DNA from: DATAGZ01 sp036263455
GTDB taxonomy: Bacteria > Pseudomonadota > Alphaproteobacteria > Dongiales > Dongiaceae
Direction: 5' to 3'
NCBI GenBank assembly: GCA_036263455.1
Contig: DATAGZ010000010.1
Coordinates: 71,926 to 135,925, forward strand
Length of the DNA: 64,000 nucleotides
The translations under genes were made by a program, and so were the position numbers. This document shows positions 18,199-27,048 of this stretch, piece after piece (position 1 is the stretch's first letter; the number at the start of each line of letters is the position of its first letter). The notes under the pieces were generated by a model. The model saw only the letters and a program-made list of their open reading frames with translations, did not search any database and was not told the DNA's origin.

Positions 18199-19518
18199 AT
18201 GATTCGCAGCCATGAGCAGCTCCTTTCCACCCTCGATCGGTTCCCCTGCGCCCGGCCGTTTGGCTATGTCGTCCAGCTCCTTGGCATGCTTGTGGAAATC
18301 GCGGGGTTGGAGGGCCAGCTCTCGGTCGGAGATCGCTGCCTGCTGGGCGAAGGGTCCTTGGCGGAGATCGTGGGCTTCCGCCAGCGAAGGGCCTTGGCGC
18401 TCGCCTACGATTCCCTGGAGGGGATCGCCCTGCACAGCCGGGCTTACCCCGCCAAGGGGAGTTCCGTGGTGCGCCCATCGCCGGAATGGCTCGGCCGATG
18501 CGTCGATGCCTACGGCCACCCCGCCGACGGCCGTGGGCCACTGAAGGAGGGATCACGAGACTTTTCTCTCCGCCAATCGCCACCGCCTGCCCATGCGCGC
18601 CAGCGATTGGGTCCACGGATCGATTTGGGTGTCCGGGCGATGAATCTATTCACGACGTGCTGTCGCGGCCAACGGCTGGGTCTATTCGCGGCTTCGGGGA
18701 TCGGCAAATCGGTGTTGATGGCCATGATGGCGCGCAACTCCGCTTCGGACGTGAACGTGATCGGCCTGATCGGCGAGCGCGGCAGAGAGGTGCAGGAGTT
18801 TCTCCAGGACGAACTCGGCCCCGAGGGTCTCGCCAAGTCGGTTACCGTGATAGCGACTTCTGACGAATCTGCGCTGGCGCGCCGGCAGGCGGCGCTTTTG
18901 ACCATGGCGCTCGCCGAATATTTCCGAGACGAGGGCAGGGATGTCCTGCTGATGATGGACAGCGTTACCCGCTACGCCATGGCCATGCGCGAAATCGGCT
19001 TAGCTGTGGGCGAGCCGCCTACCGCCAAGGGCTACACGCCGAGCGTCTTCGCCGAACTGCCCAAGCTGCTTGAGCGCGCGGGACCGAGCAAGGGCCGGGG
19101 CAGCATCACGGGAATTTTTACCGTTCTGGTCGAAGGCGACGATCATGACGAGCCGATTGCCGATGCGGTGCGTGGCATTTTGGATGGCCACGTGGTGCTG
19201 GAGCGCCAGATCGCCGAACGGGGCCGGTATCCGGCGATCAATGTGCTGCGCTCGCTCTCCCGGTCCATGCCCGGCTGCAACACGAATGAGGAAAATACGC
19301 TGGTCAGTACGGCGCGGCGCTATCTCGCGGCCTACGCCAACATGGAAGAGCTCATTCGCCTCGGGGCCTATAAGAAGGGCTCGGATGCACTCACCGACAA
19401 GGCAATCGATCTTTACCCCGCGCTGGATGGGCTCCTGGCCCAGAACCGCACCGAGGCCGCGGATTTACAGCAAAGTTACGCCTGTCTGCGTAAAATTCTC
19501 GAGGAGGTATTGGAATGA
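18199..19518 (+). CDS. fliI: flagellum-specific ATPase FliI
   Basis: FliI is the cytoplasmic hexameric ATPase of the flagellar type III export apparatus, related to the F1 beta subunit. The 439-residue protein has Walker A in FAASGIGKSVL (about residues 163-173), the GERGREVQEF block, Walker B LLMMDSVTRYAMAMREIGL and the GSITGIFTVLVEGDDHDEPIAD segment. The start is the ATG just after the AT-rich gap shared with ctrA. It overlaps fliJ by four bases (ATGA), and its regulator FliH is encoded on the other strand. Confidence 0.95.
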   Translation: MIRSHEQLLSTLDRFPCARPFGYVVQLLGMLVEIAGLEGQLSVGDRCLLGEGSLAEIVGFRQRRALALAYDSLEGIALHSRAYPAKGSSVVRPSPEWLGRCVDAYGHPADGRGPLKEGSRDFSLRQSPPPAHARQRLGPRIDLGVRAMNLFTTCCRGQRLGLFAASGIGKSVLMAMMARNSASDVNVIGLIGERGREVQEFLQDELGPEGLAKSVTVIATSDESALARRQAALLTMALAEYFRDEGRDVLLMMDSVTRYAMAMREIGLAVGEPPTAKGYTPSVFAELPKLLERAGPSKGRGSITGIFTVLVEGDDHDEPIADAVRGILDGHVVLERQIAERGRYPAINVLRSLSRSMPGCNTNEENTLVSTARRYLAAYANMEELIRLGAYKKGSDALTDKAIDLYPALDGLLAQNRTEAADLQQSYACLRKILEEVLE

Positions 19519-19925
19519 ACGGAATGGAGCAATTGCTGAAAAGCCAGCGCTGGGCGTTGGACGAACGGCGCCGCCAGGTGGCGGATTTCGAAACGCTGAT
19601 CGCCAAACTCAACCACGATTTGGTTAGGATCGACCGCATGCTCGCCAATGAAATCGAGAGAGCGCGACAGTCGCCCGAGCTTCAGCGCGCCTTACCCGCC
19701 TATCACCGTGCGGTGGCGGAGCGACAGAGCCGGCTTCGAGTGACCATTTCCGGGCTCCATCTCGAACTGGAATCCCTTCGCGAAAAAATGACCGAGTCAT
19801 TCAGCGAGATGAAGAAGACCGAGCAGATCATAAACCAGCGGCTCGAGCGGCAGCGGAGGCTGGAGGAACGGCGCGAAAGCGCGCGCCTCGATGCCATCCA
19901 GCAGCGGCGGTACGCCCACCGCTGA
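19515..19925 (+). CDS. fliJ: flagellar export protein FliJ
   Basis: FliJ is the coiled-coil stalk protein that inserts into the FliI ring and contacts FlhA. This one has 136 residues, is highly charged and predicted almost wholly helical, with heptad-like stretches (LLKSQRWALDERRRQVADFETLI and LRVTISGLHLELESLREKM). It starts inside the fliI stop. Identification rests on size, coiled-coil character and position. It converges with flhA, 37 bases away. Confidence 0.85.
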   Translation: MNGMEQLLKSQRWALDERRRQVADFETLIAKLNHDLVRIDRMLANEIERARQSPELQRALPAYHRAVAERQSRLRVTISGLHLELESLREKMTESFSEMKKTEQIINQRLERQRRLEERRESARLDAIQQRRYAHR

Positions 19926-19962
19926 AATCCATCCCGCTTCGATTGACGCCGGAACCGCTCTT

Positions 19963-22047
19963 CTATACCTGACCAAGACTGCGCAGGGTCGCCCGGGGAT
20001 GAATCTCGCTTTGCGAAAGGACCGCAATCGCGGGGCGGAACCTCTCCACGATTGCCCTTATGTGGGGGCGTAAATAAGGCGAGGTCAGCAGGACCGGCGC
20101 CTCGTTGATGAGCGTGAAGCGCTCGTAGGCCTGTCGAACCGTCTGGATGAAACGCTGCAGATCGCTGGGCGCTATGGCGAGTTGGCGCTGTTCGCCGTCT
20201 CCGCGCAGGGCCTCGGCGAAAATCTGTTCCCATTCCTCCGAGAGATGGACGATCGGCAGGGCGCCGTTTGCATCCTTGGCGGCATCGCATATCTGCCTGC
20301 CGAGCCGCATGCGCACATGTTCGGCGATGAGCGTGATGTTACGCGAGGTCCCGCACACTTCCGAGATCGCCTCGAGTATGGTAGGAAGGTCGCGGATCGA
20401 CACACGCTCGCTCAGCAGCGCCTGTAGGACGCGCTGCACGCCGGTCAGGGAAATCTGGCTGGGAATCAAGTCGGTGACCAGCTTTTGCTGATCCTTCGGA
20501 ATCTCATCTAGAAGTTTCTGCGTCTCCGCCGAAGAGAGCAATTCTGCCATATGGTCCTTGACGATTTCCGTCAAATGCGTGGTGATCACCATGGCGGGGT
20601 CCACCACCGTCAGGCCGCGAAACGCCGCTTCTTCCCGATAACGGGGCTCGACCCACATCGCGGGAAGACCGAAGGCTGGCTCGCGAGTTTCCTCGCCAGG
20701 AAGAGGAATCTTGTCGCCGCGCGGATCGAGGACCAAAACCATCGAGGGCCGGAGATCGCCACCGCCGCTCTGAATTTCCTTGATGCGGACGACATAGGCA
20801 TTGGCGCCGATCTGGAGATTGTCCTGGATACGCACCGCCGGCATGATGAAGCCCATATCCTGGGCGAGCTGCCGGCGCAGGCTTTTGATCTGATCCGTGA
20901 GGCGCTGCGTCCCGGGCGCGTTGATCAATCCAAGCAGGCCGTAACCGAGCTCTAGCCGCAGCGGGTCGATCGTGAGCGCGGTGGCGATCGGTTCTTCGCT
21001 TGGTGCGGGAGATGCAGGCGCGGTGGCGGCTTTGCCAGGAGCCGATGTCTCGGTGCGGCGCGACAGATAAAAGGCGCTGCCCCCAGTCGCGGCTGCGAAC
21101 AGCAGGAAGGGCAGGGTGGGTATGCCCGGCAGGATCGCCATGACGCCGAGGAGGACCGCGACCATGCCCAGCGCGGAGGGGTGGGTGCTGAGCTGCCTGA
21201 ACAGGGCCTTGTCGGTCGAACCGGTCACGCCCGCCTTGGTCACGAGCATGCCCGCGCCGGTTGAAACGATCAGAGCGGGAATTTGCGTGACCAGGCCATC
21301 GCCCACGGTCAGCAGGGTATAGGACCGTGCCGCGTCGCCGAAGCTCATGCCTTGTTGGGCAACGCCGATGACCATGCCGCCGATGACATTGATGAAAACG
21401 ATCATCAGGCCGGCAATCGCGTCGCCGCGTACGAATTTGGCCGCCCCGTCCATGGCGCCGTAGAAATTGCTTTCATCCTCGAGGATCTTCCGCCGCTGCC
21501 GCGCCTCCTTCTCGTCGATCAGGCCCGCCGACAGATCGGCATCGACGGCCATCTGCTTGCCCGGCATGGCATCCAGGCTGAAACGCGCCGATACTTCCGC
21601 GATGCGGCCGGATCCCTTGGTGATCACGATGAAATTCACCAGAATGAGAATGGCAAAGACAATCAGGCCGATGACATAATTTCCTCCCATGATGAATCCG
21701 CCGAAAGCCTGGATCACCTTGCCGGCGGCGGCGGTTCCCTCGTGACCGTGCGCGAGGATTAGCCTCGTCGACGCGAGATTCAGGGAGAGACGCAGCATCG
21801 TGACCATCAGGAGCACCGTCGGAAACGTGCTGAAATCCAGCGGCTTTTCGATGAAGATCACCACCATGAGGATAAGCACGGCCGCCGATATCGAAAGCGC
21901 GAGTGCGAGATCGAGCAGCCATGCTGGCATGGGCAGGATCAGGACTGTCAAGATCCCGATCAACCCCAAGGCCAGCGCTATTTCTCCACGACGCAGAGGA
22001 GCGAGCGCGCGCCGCCAGCTTATCGTCTGAGAAGATGCCGGTTCCAT
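19963..22047 (-). CDS. flhA: flagellar biosynthesis protein FlhA
   Basis: FlhA is the large export-gate protein of the flagellar secretion system. It has 694 residues: about eight membrane helices in the first 320 residues, then a cytosolic domain that docks chaperone-substrate complexes. The FHIPEP signature region is clear (VNFIVITKGSGRIAEVSARFSLDAMPGKQMAVDADL, about residues 140-175). A Pro/Ala-rich linker near residue 350 joins the two halves. It begins two bases after flbD and is the last gene of the fliF transcript. Confidence 0.95.
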   Translation of the reverse strand: MEPASSQTISWRRALAPLRRGEIALALGLIGILTVLILPMPAWLLDLALALSISAAVLILMVVIFIEKPLDFSTFPTVLLMVTMLRLSLNLASTRLILAHGHEGTAAAGKVIQAFGGFIMGGNYVIGLIVFAILILVNFIVITKGSGRIAEVSARFSLDAMPGKQMAVDADLSAGLIDEKEARQRRKILEDESNFYGAMDGAAKFVRGDAIAGLMIVFINVIGGMVIGVAQQGMSFGDAARSYTLLTVGDGLVTQIPALIVSTGAGMLVTKAGVTGSTDKALFRQLSTHPSALGMVAVLLGVMAILPGIPTLPFLLFAAATGGSAFYLSRRTETSAPGKAATAPASPAPSEEPIATALTIDPLRLELGYGLLGLINAPGTQRLTDQIKSLRRQLAQDMGFIMPAVRIQDNLQIGANAYVVRIKEIQSGGGDLRPSMVLVLDPRGDKIPLPGEETREPAFGLPAMWVEPRYREEAAFRGLTVVDPAMVITTHLTEIVKDHMAELLSSAETQKLLDEIPKDQQKLVTDLIPSQISLTGVQRVLQALLSERVSIRDLPTILEAISEVCGTSRNITLIAEHVRMRLGRQICDAAKDANGALPIVHLSEEWEQIFAEALRGDGEQRQLAIAPSDLQRFIQTVRQAYERFTLINEAPVLLTSPYLRPHIRAIVERFRPAIAVLSQSEIHPRATLRSLGQV

Positions 22048-22049
22048 GG

Positions 22050-23372
22050 CTAAAGCGACAGGGACCGCTCGTGGCCGTCGTCGTTCTGCAAGGACCAGCC
22101 TTCATCCGCATATTGCCTGAGCTTGTTGCGCAAGGTCCGGATGGAAATGCCCAGGATATTGGCGGCGTGGGTGCGATTGCCCAGGCAATGGCTCAGCGTG
22201 TCGATAATGAGGGTGCGCTCCACTTCCGCCATGGATCGACCCACAAGCGCGGGAGAAGGGGAAGATTGTTCGGCCGCGGGCGGAAGGCGGAGATCGCCGG
22301 GTTCGATCATCGGCCCCATGGCCAGCAGGACGGCCCGGTGCAGAATATTCTCGAGTTCGCGCACATTACCGCGCCATTCGCGCTGGCAGAGGGAATCTAT
22401 GCCCGCCGGGCTGATCCCCGCCACGGCCACGCCGTTATCGGCGGCGAACTTCTTCACGAAATGGCGAGCGAGCAATTTGATATCCTTGGGACGCTTGCGT
22501 AGCGGAGGGATTTCGACATTGAGAACATTCAGCCGGAAATACAGATCTTCGCGAAATGTCCCTTTTCGGGTTTCCTGGATCAGGTCGCGATTGGACGTCG
22601 CGATCAACCGCAGATTGACGGGGACCTTCTGGGCGCCGCCGACCCGGTCGATTTCCCGTTCTTGGATCGCGCGCAGCAATTTCGCTTGAAGGCGCGGGTG
22701 CATTTCGCTGATTTCGTCGAGCAGGAGCGTGCCGCCGCTCGCTTCCTCGAACTTGCCGATGCGGCGCGCGACTGCCCCGGTGAACGCACCCTTTTCGTGC
22801 CCGAACAATTCCGATTCAAGCAGATTTTCCGGAATCGCGGCGCAGTTGATCGAGACAAACTGACGCTGCGCCCGTTTAGAATGTGCATGAATGAAATGCG
22901 CCATGACTTCTTTGCCTGTACCGGATTCGCCGGTGATCAGGACGTTGGCATCCGAGGGGGCGATATGTTTCGCCATGGCCACCACCTCTGCCATCAGCGG
23001 GTCTTCGTAAAGGAGCGCGGTGCCTTCCTCGGCGATGGAAGCGAGGATTGCCGCGATCAGTTCGGCATCGGGCGGCAGCGGCAGATATTCCTTGGCGCCC
23101 GCATGGATCGCCTCGGCGGCGTCCTCGGCGCGGACGTCGATGCCGCAAGCGATCAAGGCGAGATGGAAACGCTCGCGCGCGAGGTTTTCCATCATGGCGC
23201 GCACGCTGAAGCGGATATCGAAAAGCATGATATCCGCTCCCTGGCCATTCCTGAGGAACAGCAATGCCTGGTCTGGGTCTGCCGCATGAGCGACTTTGGC
23301 GCCTTTTGCAAGCGCCAACCTGCCGGCCGTGGCGAAGTGTCCTTCCATCGGACCGACGATCAAGAGGCGCAT
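22050..23372 (-). CDS. flbD: sigma-54-dependent flagellar regulator FlbD
   Basis: This is an NtrC-family activator of 440 residues that drives sigma-54 transcription of later flagellar genes. Domains: a receiver-like N-terminus (1-115), AAA+ ATPase with Walker A GESGTGKE (148-155) and the sigma-54-contacting GAFTGA loop (195-200), and a Fis-type helix-turn-helix at the end (NRTHAANILGISIRTLRNKL). The receiver is degenerate: the usual acidic pair after the first strand is replaced by Gly-Pro (MRLLIVGPMEG), although Asp52 remains. This fits Caulobacter FlbD, which works without canonical phosphorylation and with FliX; fliX is not in the window. It lies between fliN and flhA. Confidence 0.9.
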   Translation of the reverse strand: MRLLIVGPMEGHFATAGRLALAKGAKVAHAADPDQALLFLRNGQGADIMLFDIRFSVRAMMENLARERFHLALIACGIDVRAEDAAEAIHAGAKEYLPLPPDAELIAAILASIAEEGTALLYEDPLMAEVVAMAKHIAPSDANVLITGESGTGKEVMAHFIHAHSKRAQRQFVSINCAAIPENLLESELFGHEKGAFTGAVARRIGKFEEASGGTLLLDEISEMHPRLQAKLLRAIQEREIDRVGGAQKVPVNLRLIATSNRDLIQETRKGTFREDLYFRLNVLNVEIPPLRKRPKDIKLLARHFVKKFAADNGVAVAGISPAGIDSLCQREWRGNVRELENILHRAVLLAMGPMIEPGDLRLPPAAEQSSPSPALVGRSMAEVERTLIIDTLSHCLGNRTHAANILGISIRTLRNKLRQYADEGWSLQNDDGHERSLSL

Positions 23373-23384
23373 GGTATCTCCTTC

Positions 23385-23720
23385 CTAAAGGGAACGGTCG
23401 GTCTTGATGATCTCGGTCATGGTCACGCCGAGCCGGTCGTCGACCACCACCACTTCGCCGCGCGCGACCAGCCGGTTATTGACATAGATATCGATGGCTT
23501 CCCCGACTTTGCGGTCGAGTTCGACCACCGCGCCACGGCCCAGCTTGAGCAGCTGGCTGACCTGCATGGTCGATTTGCCCAGCACGGCCGAAATCTGGAC
23601 GGGAATATCGTAGACGGCGTCGAGTTCACGCCCGGCCGGCAGCGCTTCTTGCGATGGATCGGTCGGCTTGACTTCGCTGTCTTCCAGTTCGTCGAGCGGC
23701 AGGGTTTCATCAGGACACAT
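23385..23720 (-). CDS. fliN: flagellar motor switch protein FliN
   Basis: FliN is part of the cytoplasmic C-ring that sets rotation direction and binds FliH. This one has 111 residues: a variable acidic N-terminus, then one SpoA domain (about residues 35-108) with YDIPVQISAVLGKSTMQVSQLLKLGRGAVVELDR and VNNRLVARGEVVVVDDRLGVTMTEI. The frame is open further upstream within fliH, but the ATG at 23720, overlapping the fliH end by 11 bases, gives the normal size. flbD follows after 12 bases. Confidence 0.93.
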   Translation of the reverse strand: MCPDETLPLDELEDSEVKPTDPSQEALPAGRELDAVYDIPVQISAVLGKSTMQVSQLLKLGRGAVVELDRKVGEAIDIYVNNRLVARGEVVVVDDRLGVTMTEIIKTDRSL

Positions 23721-24333
23721 GGGAGCCTCCGGGTTCGAGGTAACGCTCGATGATTGCCAGCAGATCGCTAGCATTGCGCTCGATACCGCCATTGTCCCAG
23801 GCGATACGGCAATCGCCCGGGCCGAGCTGCGCATCGGAGCGGATGACGAGGGGATGGAGATGCGCCTGCTTGTCACGGAACCCTGCCAGCAGGGCGGAGA
23901 CCTGGTCCGTCAGCGCTGGCGGCGCCGAGAGGGTGATCCGTCGGACTTCGGGCATATCCTCGATGACGTGGGTGAGCAATGCCTCGATCTCCACCGCGCC
24001 CGCCTGCGCGGTATAGGCAGGAAACAGACGACACAGCAGATTCCAGGCAAGCCGTCCCGTCCGCGCTACCATGTCGCCGGAAAGCCGCGCTTGCTCTTCG
24101 AGCAGGCCCGCGAGCTGGCTCTCGATCTTTTTTGCGCAGGCGGCGAGCTGGCCGTTCAGTTCCTCGCGCATTTCCGCTCTGCCGCGCTCCCGCCCTGCGG
24201 CCTCGCCGGCGGCATAGGCTTCCGCCGCGATCCGCTCACGCTCCGCCCGCGCCTTGCGCAGAGCCACGGGCTCGGCTTCGGCCGTGAAGTCCGCTTCGAA
24301 GAGGAAGCGCCCGGCATCAGTAGATAAGTTCAT
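23710..24333 (-). CDS. fliH: flagellar assembly protein FliH
   Basis: FliH is the peripheral stalk-like regulator of the export ATPase FliI and a tether to FliN. It has 207 residues. The region from about 25 to 95 is a charged Ala/Glu/Arg helix with Gly-containing repeats (YAAGEAAGRERGRAEM), typical of FliH; the C-terminal half binds the ATPase. It overlaps fliG by 17 bases upstream and fliN downstream. Sequence conservation in this family is low, so the call relies also on its place between fliG and fliN. Confidence 0.82.
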   Translation of the reverse strand: MNLSTDAGRFLFEADFTAEAEPVALRKARAERERIAAEAYAAGEAAGRERGRAEMREELNGQLAACAKKIESQLAGLLEEQARLSGDMVARTGRLAWNLLCRLFPAYTAQAGAVEIEALLTHVIEDMPEVRRITLSAPPALTDQVSALLAGFRDKQAHLHPLVIRSDAQLGPGDCRIAWDNGGIERNASDLLAIIERYLEPGGSHVS

Positions 24334-25333
24334 CTTCGCCCTTCTTATCGCTCAGCACGATATCGCCCTTGGCGGCGAGGTCCTTGGCGAGCACGACAAT
24401 GGCCATCTGTGCCTCCTCGACGTCGCGCAGCCGCACTGGCCCCATCGAGGCCATATCCTCCCTGAGCATTTTGCTGGCACGCTCCGACATGTTTTTAAGA
24501 AAGAGTTCCCTCATCTGCTCAGAAGCGCCCTTGATCGCCAGTGGCAGCTTGGCTTTATCCACACCGCGCAGCAGGGTCTGCATGCCACCGGAATCGAGCT
24601 TGCTCAGATCATCGAAAGTGAACATCAGGGACTTCACTTTTTCAGCGGCATCGCGATTGCGTTCCTCGAGCGCCGCGATAAAGCGGCTTTCGGTGCTGCG
24701 ATCGAGATTGTTGAAGATCTCGGCGATCATCTCGTGTGCGTCGCGGCGCGACGTACGTGCCAGATTGGAGAGAAATTCATTGCGCAGCGTGCGCTCGACG
24801 TCATCGAGGACGTCCTTTTGCACCGATTCCATACGCAGCATGCGCATCACCACCTCCATGGAAAATGCCTCGGGAAGCTGCGCCAGTACCTTGGCGGCGT
24901 GGTCGGATTTCATCTTGGCGAGAACCACGGCGACTGTCTGCGGGTATTCATTCTTGAGATAGTTGGCGAGGACCGCTTCGTTGACATTGCCGAGCTTGTC
25001 CCACATGGTTCGGCCGGCAGGTCCGCGGATCTCCTCCATGATCTGCTCGACCTTGTTGCGCTCCAGCACCTTGAGGAGGAGCCGTTCGGTCGTCTCGAAG
25101 GAGCCAGTAAGCGAGCCGGTCGTGGAAATCTGGTCGGCGAATTCGATACACATGCGCTCGATGATCTGGGCATTCACCGTGCCGAGATTGGCCATGGTCT
25201 GCGAGATTTGCTTGATCTCGTCGTCGTGCATAAGCAGGAACAGCCGGGTGGCGGCTTCCTCGCCCACCGCCATCAGCAGGAGCGCCGATTTCTCCGTCCC
25301 GGACAGCATGCGAAAGTCTTCCCGGGCGGCCAT
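24317..25333 (-). CDS. fliG: flagellar motor switch protein FliG
   Basis: FliG is the rotor protein that links the MS-ring to the C-ring and interacts with the stator. The 338-residue product has the N-terminal MS-ring-binding domain (LSGTEKSALLLMAVGEEAA), the middle domain (GPAGRTMWDKLGNVNEAVLANYLKNEYPQTVAVVL) and the C-terminal torque-generating domain with FTFDDLSKLDSGGMQTLLRGVDKAKLPLAIKGA. The ATG at 25333, two bases beyond the fliF stop, is preferred; a GTG at 25357 inside fliF would add eight residues. Confidence 0.96.
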   Translation of the reverse strand: MAAREDFRMLSGTEKSALLLMAVGEEAATRLFLLMHDDEIKQISQTMANLGTVNAQIIERMCIEFADQISTTGSLTGSFETTERLLLKVLERNKVEQIMEEIRGPAGRTMWDKLGNVNEAVLANYLKNEYPQTVAVVLAKMKSDHAAKVLAQLPEAFSMEVVMRMLRMESVQKDVLDDVERTLRNEFLSNLARTSRRDAHEMIAEIFNNLDRSTESRFIAALEERNRDAAEKVKSLMFTFDDLSKLDSGGMQTLLRGVDKAKLPLAIKGASEQMRELFLKNMSERASKMLREDMASMGPVRLRDVEEAQMAIVVLAKDLAAKGDIVLSDKKGEDELIY

Positions 25334-25335
25334 GG

Positions 25336-26988
25336 TCACGGTTTCTCCGCCATCCACTGCCGCATGATATTGACCGCCTGCTCGGGATGCTTGCCGACCA
25401 AATCGCCGATCTTCTTGATCGAGGAGGCGCGCACGCGTCCCTCGACCTGATTAACATCGATCATCTGCTCCATTTCGGTCGCCGCCACCTCGGCGCTGGT
25501 CAATTCCCGCGCAGAAGCGGGAAGGTTCGCCACCTGGCCCGCGCCCGCAGGCGCGGCGAGCGCCATGGCTTCCGGTGATTGCTGATAGAGTCCTGGAACC
25601 GCGGGCGCGATCTTGGTGATCCGCATGACTAGCGGGCGGATCACAAGCAGCAGAACCAGAAGCGCCACGAGTATCAAGCCGGCTTTTTCGCCGATCGTAA
25701 TGAGTTCGCTCTTCCCTAGCCCAAGGAGAGGCGGATTCTCGAGCTGCGGCTGCGGCTCGTCGATGAACTGGAGGTTGACGACTTCGACATGATCGCCGCG
25801 CTGCTCGTCATAACCGATGATGGAACGGACGATCCGATTATACTGGTCGAGTTCCTCCGGCGTGCGCGGCTTATAGCTTTTCGTTCCATCCGCGCCGCTG
25901 GCGTAGAGGCCGTCGACAACCACGGCGGCATAAAGTCGTTTGATCGTGCCGCCTTCCTGGATCTCCGTCCGGGTACTCTTGGAAATTTCATAATTGGTAG
26001 TCTCTTCGTTGCGGGCATTCTGGCTCTGCGTCGTGTTTTGGTTGGCGCCGGTATTGTTGCCCTGGTTGGGCAAATTGGTGGTGACGGAGACCGAGTTATC
26101 GTTGCTTTTTTCCTGGTTGCTCTGATTGTCCTCGACGGTTTGCGTGGCGCGCGCCACCTGGCCGTTCGGATCGAATTTCTCTGTGCTGGTGGTGACACGG
26201 CTGAAATCGAACTCGGCGGTGACGTCCGCGCGCACTTTGCCTGGGCCGAGGGTGCGGCTCAGGACCTCCTCGATCTCATGGGCCTTTTGCAGCTCGAACG
26301 TTCTCCTCAGGTCATCGGCCATGCCCGTGCCGCTCGTCTGATCGCCGTCGCCCCGCGCGAGCAGGTGTCCGCGGCTATCGACGATCGAGACATTACTGGG
26401 TTTCAATCCGCTGACCGCGGAGGCCACCAGGTGCTGGATGGCGGCGATTTGCCCAGAATCGAGATTGCCGCCCAACCCCACCAGCACCGAGGCGGTCGGT
26501 TCGCTTTTTTCCCGCTGAAACAAGTCCCGGTTGGCCATGACGAGGTGAACCCGGGCGGAGCGCACGGGTTTGAGGCCGCGTATCGTACGGGCGAGCTCGC
26601 CCTCCAAGGCGCGTACCTGGCTGATCTGCTGGACGAAATCGGTACTACCCAGGGCGTCGGCCCGGTCGAAGATCTCGTAACCGACCGTGCCGCCATTGGG
26701 CAGGCCGTCGCTGGCGAGGCTGAGGCGCAGCTTGGCGATTTGATCGGCGGGCGCCTCAATCTGGCTGCCGTCGGCGCTCAGGGAATAGGGGATGTGCTGG
26801 GCGTCCAGCCGCTGGGTGATTTGCGCAGCATCACCGCTATCCAATCCCCCATAGAGCAGAGCCATGCCCGGTGTCATGATGCGTCCGATCAAGACGGTAA
26901 AAAAAATCATAAGACCGACCAGCAGCGCCCCCAGGACGGCTAGCCGGCCCGGACCGAAGGAACGCAGAATGGCGAAGATCGACGACAT
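25336..26988 (-). CDS. fliF: flagellar MS-ring protein FliF
   Basis: FliF forms the membrane MS-ring, the first structure of the basal body. It has 550 residues, with an N-terminal membrane helix (about 15-38), periplasmic ring-building domains with YSLSADGSQIEAPADQIAKLRLSLASDGLP and QKAHEIEEVLSRTLGPGKVRADVTAEFDFSR, a low-complexity Asn/Gln-rich loop near residues 280-325, and a second helix (about 440-460). The C-terminal tail (VEGRVRASSIKKIGDLVGKHPEQAVNIMRQWM) binds FliG. It heads the fliF-fliG-fliH-fliN-flbD-flhA operon, and a CtrA-like box lies just upstream. Confidence 0.95.
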   Translation of the reverse strand: MSSIFAILRSFGPGRLAVLGALLVGLMIFFTVLIGRIMTPGMALLYGGLDSGDAAQITQRLDAQHIPYSLSADGSQIEAPADQIAKLRLSLASDGLPNGGTVGYEIFDRADALGSTDFVQQISQVRALEGELARTIRGLKPVRSARVHLVMANRDLFQREKSEPTASVLVGLGGNLDSGQIAAIQHLVASAVSGLKPSNVSIVDSRGHLLARGDGDQTSGTGMADDLRRTFELQKAHEIEEVLSRTLGPGKVRADVTAEFDFSRVTTSTEKFDPNGQVARATQTVEDNQSNQEKSNDNSVSVTTNLPNQGNNTGANQNTTQSQNARNEETTNYEISKSTRTEIQEGGTIKRLYAAVVVDGLYASGADGTKSYKPRTPEELDQYNRIVRSIIGYDEQRGDHVEVVNLQFIDEPQPQLENPPLLGLGKSELITIGEKAGLILVALLVLLLVIRPLVMRITKIAPAVPGLYQQSPEAMALAAPAGAGQVANLPASARELTSAEVAATEMEQMIDVNQVEGRVRASSIKKIGDLVGKHPEQAVNIMRQWMAEKP

Positions 26989-27016
26989 GGATGCCGATCA
27001 GGATAGGGACGCGTGT

Positions 27017-27031
27017 TTAAAGACGCATTAA
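27017..27031 (-). promoter_or_regulatory. CtrA-like binding box upstream of fliF
   Basis: The sequence is TTAA, seven bases, TTAA (on the minus strand TTAATGCGTCTTTAA), matching the TTAA-N7-TTAA core of CtrA sites exactly. It ends 29 bases before the fliF start codon. In Caulobacter fliF is a directly CtrA-controlled class II operon, so the position makes sense. Confidence 0.6.
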
Positions 27032-27048
27032 GCAGAGGCAGTTTTTGC

